From the NCBI RefSeq assembly GCF_003286085.1, contig NW_020825343.1, positions 682,001 through 746,000 of the forward strand: a stretch of DNA of 64,000 nt, in the 5' to 3' direction. The position numbers were made by a program, and so were the translations under genes. Each line of letters starts with the position of its first letter. Position 1 is the first letter of the stretch. Origin of the DNA: Drosophila persimilis. Taxonomy: Eukaryota > Arthropoda > Insecta > Diptera > Drosophilidae. The notes under the pieces were generated by a model. It did not search any database. It saw nothing but the letters and a program-made list of their open reading frames with translations, and was not told the origin of the DNA. Of the stretch, positions 62,301 through 64,000 are shown one piece after another.

Positions 62301-64000
62301 CAATAGAATGTGCGATGGAGCCAGCGAGCGTAACCGCAATGCAAATGTGAAAGGCCAAATAGCAAAGTGACATCGATCCAAGATCATATTTCATCCAGGG
62401 AGTTGAAGCAAGAGCCGTAGCGGGCGGTCGATGGGGATGTAAATGCTATTAAAAGGCATTACGATGAACCCCAGGAGCCGTAAATCATAGAAGGAGCAGC
62501 CCTTCTTTGGCTGGGTTTCACTTTTGTCTGTTTTATTGTTTCCAGATTTATGTCTCTGTCTTGAATTCTCCATTGGATTGGCCTGGTCGGGCGACGCTAT
62601 CGTGCGGCCAGAACAGCTTCAATAAATGCAAGTCACACGCTGCGAATGCGCAATATTTTAATTATTCTCAAATTGTGGCAGCAGAAGTGCCGCCAGTATT
62701 TCATTTCCACGTCTTTTCCTCAGCTGGTAGACGGTGATTTTTTCACCGATGCTATATTACTGCACAAAATTGAGTTTACTCTTACCTCAAATATATTTGT
62801 ATTGCACTAAAGATGACTGGAGTATTTTATCTCCCACCGACGCTGAGATGGAATGGGTTTTCCAGTGGAAAACTTATCGTTTAAACTTTTCACACATTCC
62901 TTATCCCTTACTTTTAATTCATTGAGCAGCTCCTTCTCTTTCTCTTCTCTTAACATATTGAGTTGCTTATTTGTCGTCTGTCTGTTTGTCTGTCTGTGTG
63001 CTTAATGAGCTTTTGTTTCCAGCTGTATGAATGCATTTTTAATCCATTAAGACTTTTGATATCAAAAAATCAATGATGGTGAATACTTTTCCATCCAACA
63101 GATGTGTATTTAAATAACACTTAATTCCGGGACAAGCTAAAACAGATGCACACATATGCTGTCACTGACGTCAATGACTCGGCAGGGGCTCCCGTTCCTT
63201 CCGATATCATGGGAGAAGGGATTTATTAGGATGAGAGAGAGAGGTGAGGCTGTGCGTGAGGGATGCAGTCAGTAAGCTTGCTTTGATGACAGCTCAGACT
63301 TTGTCTCCCCCTCTCTTGCTCGATGCTCTCGATGCATTTAATCGAGTCAGAGTTGAGTTTCTGCCAACATCACCAGCTGCAGATGCAATGGCTGAACAAG
63401 GAGCAGTGCACACGCACACTGGGACAGACACTGGGACACAAACACATGCAAATTTATATATGTATGTACTCGTATTGATTAAATGAAGATGACAACAATG
63501 ATTGACATCGTTGACTTAAGTCATTACATATTGTAGGGGTGCTCTGCAGGAGGAGAAGTAGAAGGAGCACAACGAGCAGCAGCTGCCAGGATGCACCACG
63601 GCCATGTGTGTGTGCGTTCTTTTGAGGGCATGTTTGTGCATGTCTCTTCATGGCCGTGCCTGTGTGGGGCACTTAATTTGTTTGAAAAGCTCGGCAGCTC
63701 GGCTCGACGTAGCTGGACAGCAAGAAGAATTTAATTCTGACTCTCCATCTTTCTCTCGCTGGAGCAAAATTAATTATTTTCAAATTAAATAAAAACATGG
63801 CCAACATTTAAATTTATCAACACAATAAATTACATCAAATAATTGCCAATTCAGCAGCAAATAATTTATGTGGCACAGCACACACCTCGCACTCTCTCCT
63901 CCCCCTTCCCATCTGCTTATTGTGATTTTTCATTGCTTGTTTGTCGCTTGAGTTGTTTTTTTGGCCATAAAGATTATAATCTTAACACAGAAGCCAGCGG

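Larger units (their letters stand above)
34321..64000 (-). other. bru-3: Giant intron upstream of the bru-3-like exon (partial)
   Basis: Sequence between the acceptor at 34321 and the right edge shows no further CELF-like exon. The expected preceding exon would end in a TGMHK G-type peptide and was not seen. The intron contains a Nup214-like pseudogene, a small retrocopy-like unit near 41 kb, a coding-like fragment near 46 kb, a DINE-1 fragment and many microsatellites. Alternative first exons could be hidden here, but nothing in the sequence identifies them. Confidence 0.5.
46713..64000. other. Intronic sequence, no gene recognised
   Basis: Contains (AC), (GA) and (CT) microsatellites, one dispersed-repeat copy at 49.98 kb and a CRE palindrome at 63166. 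The 248-codon frame at 61058-61804 has an ATG but changes composition along its length and ends in a poly-Phe/Leu run from T-tracts, so it is judged chance. Confidence 0.5.

Noticed and set aside
62780-62800. Minus-strand GAG/GTAAGAG at 62790 as a recursive splice site
   Set aside because: The acceptor side lacks a pyrimidine tract and the -3 base is G.

Overview
The window looks like Drosophila euchromatin. It is AT-rich and non-coding over most of its length, dotted with CA/TG, CT/GA and CAG-type simple repeats. It carries a DINE-1/INE-1-type Helitron relic whose core block is characteristic of Drosophila. Its one complete gene has a 65-nt GTAAGT...CAG intron and encodes a MADF-BESS protein. 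The density of long (CT)n and (CA)n tracts would fit the obscura group, but that is a guess.

The organising feature appears to be a very long minus-strand gene of the Bruno/CELF RNA-binding family, best matched to bru-3. I found only one of its exons, 119 nt at 34202-34320, encoding the RNP1 strand of RRM1 (GCAFLTYY...). The exon is flanked by a canonical 3' splice site and GTAAGT donor and keeps the CELF intron phases. No partner exon was recognised on either side, so nearly all of the window reads as two giant introns. A textbook zero-length recursive splice site (CTCTGTTTCAG joined to GTAAGT) lies on the same strand at 19645/19646, about 14.6 kb downstream of the exon.

Layout. 1-4.05 kb: intron with TG, GA and G-rich repeats. 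4.05-5.56 kb: DINE-1-like composite with inverted arms. 6.70-7.61 kb: intact two-exon MADF-BESS gene on the plus strand, nested in the intron. 8.78-9.26 kb: a DRE promoter motif followed by a broken coding-like stretch. 12.9-15.6 kb: three small minus-strand ORFs, two with similar membrane segments. 19.65 kb: recursive splice site. 23.2 kb: small basic C-terminal-like coding relic. 26.9-27.4 kb: CAG-rich segment bounded by minus-strand splice signals, a candidate unannotated exon. 34.2 kb: the bru-3-like exon. 34.7-35.1 kb: FG-nucleoporin (Nup214-like) retropseudogene. 41.0-41.4 kb: small minus-strand retrocopy-like unit with a DRE and an A-tract. 45.8-46.1 kb: coding-like fragment. 46.5-46.7 kb: degenerate DINE-1 fragment. 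47-64 kb: intron with microsatellites.

Most other long open frames are chance frames in pyrimidine- or purine-rich intron sequence. I found no tRNA, rRNA, CRISPR or other prokaryotic signal. All assignments come from reading the sequence; no homology search was run.
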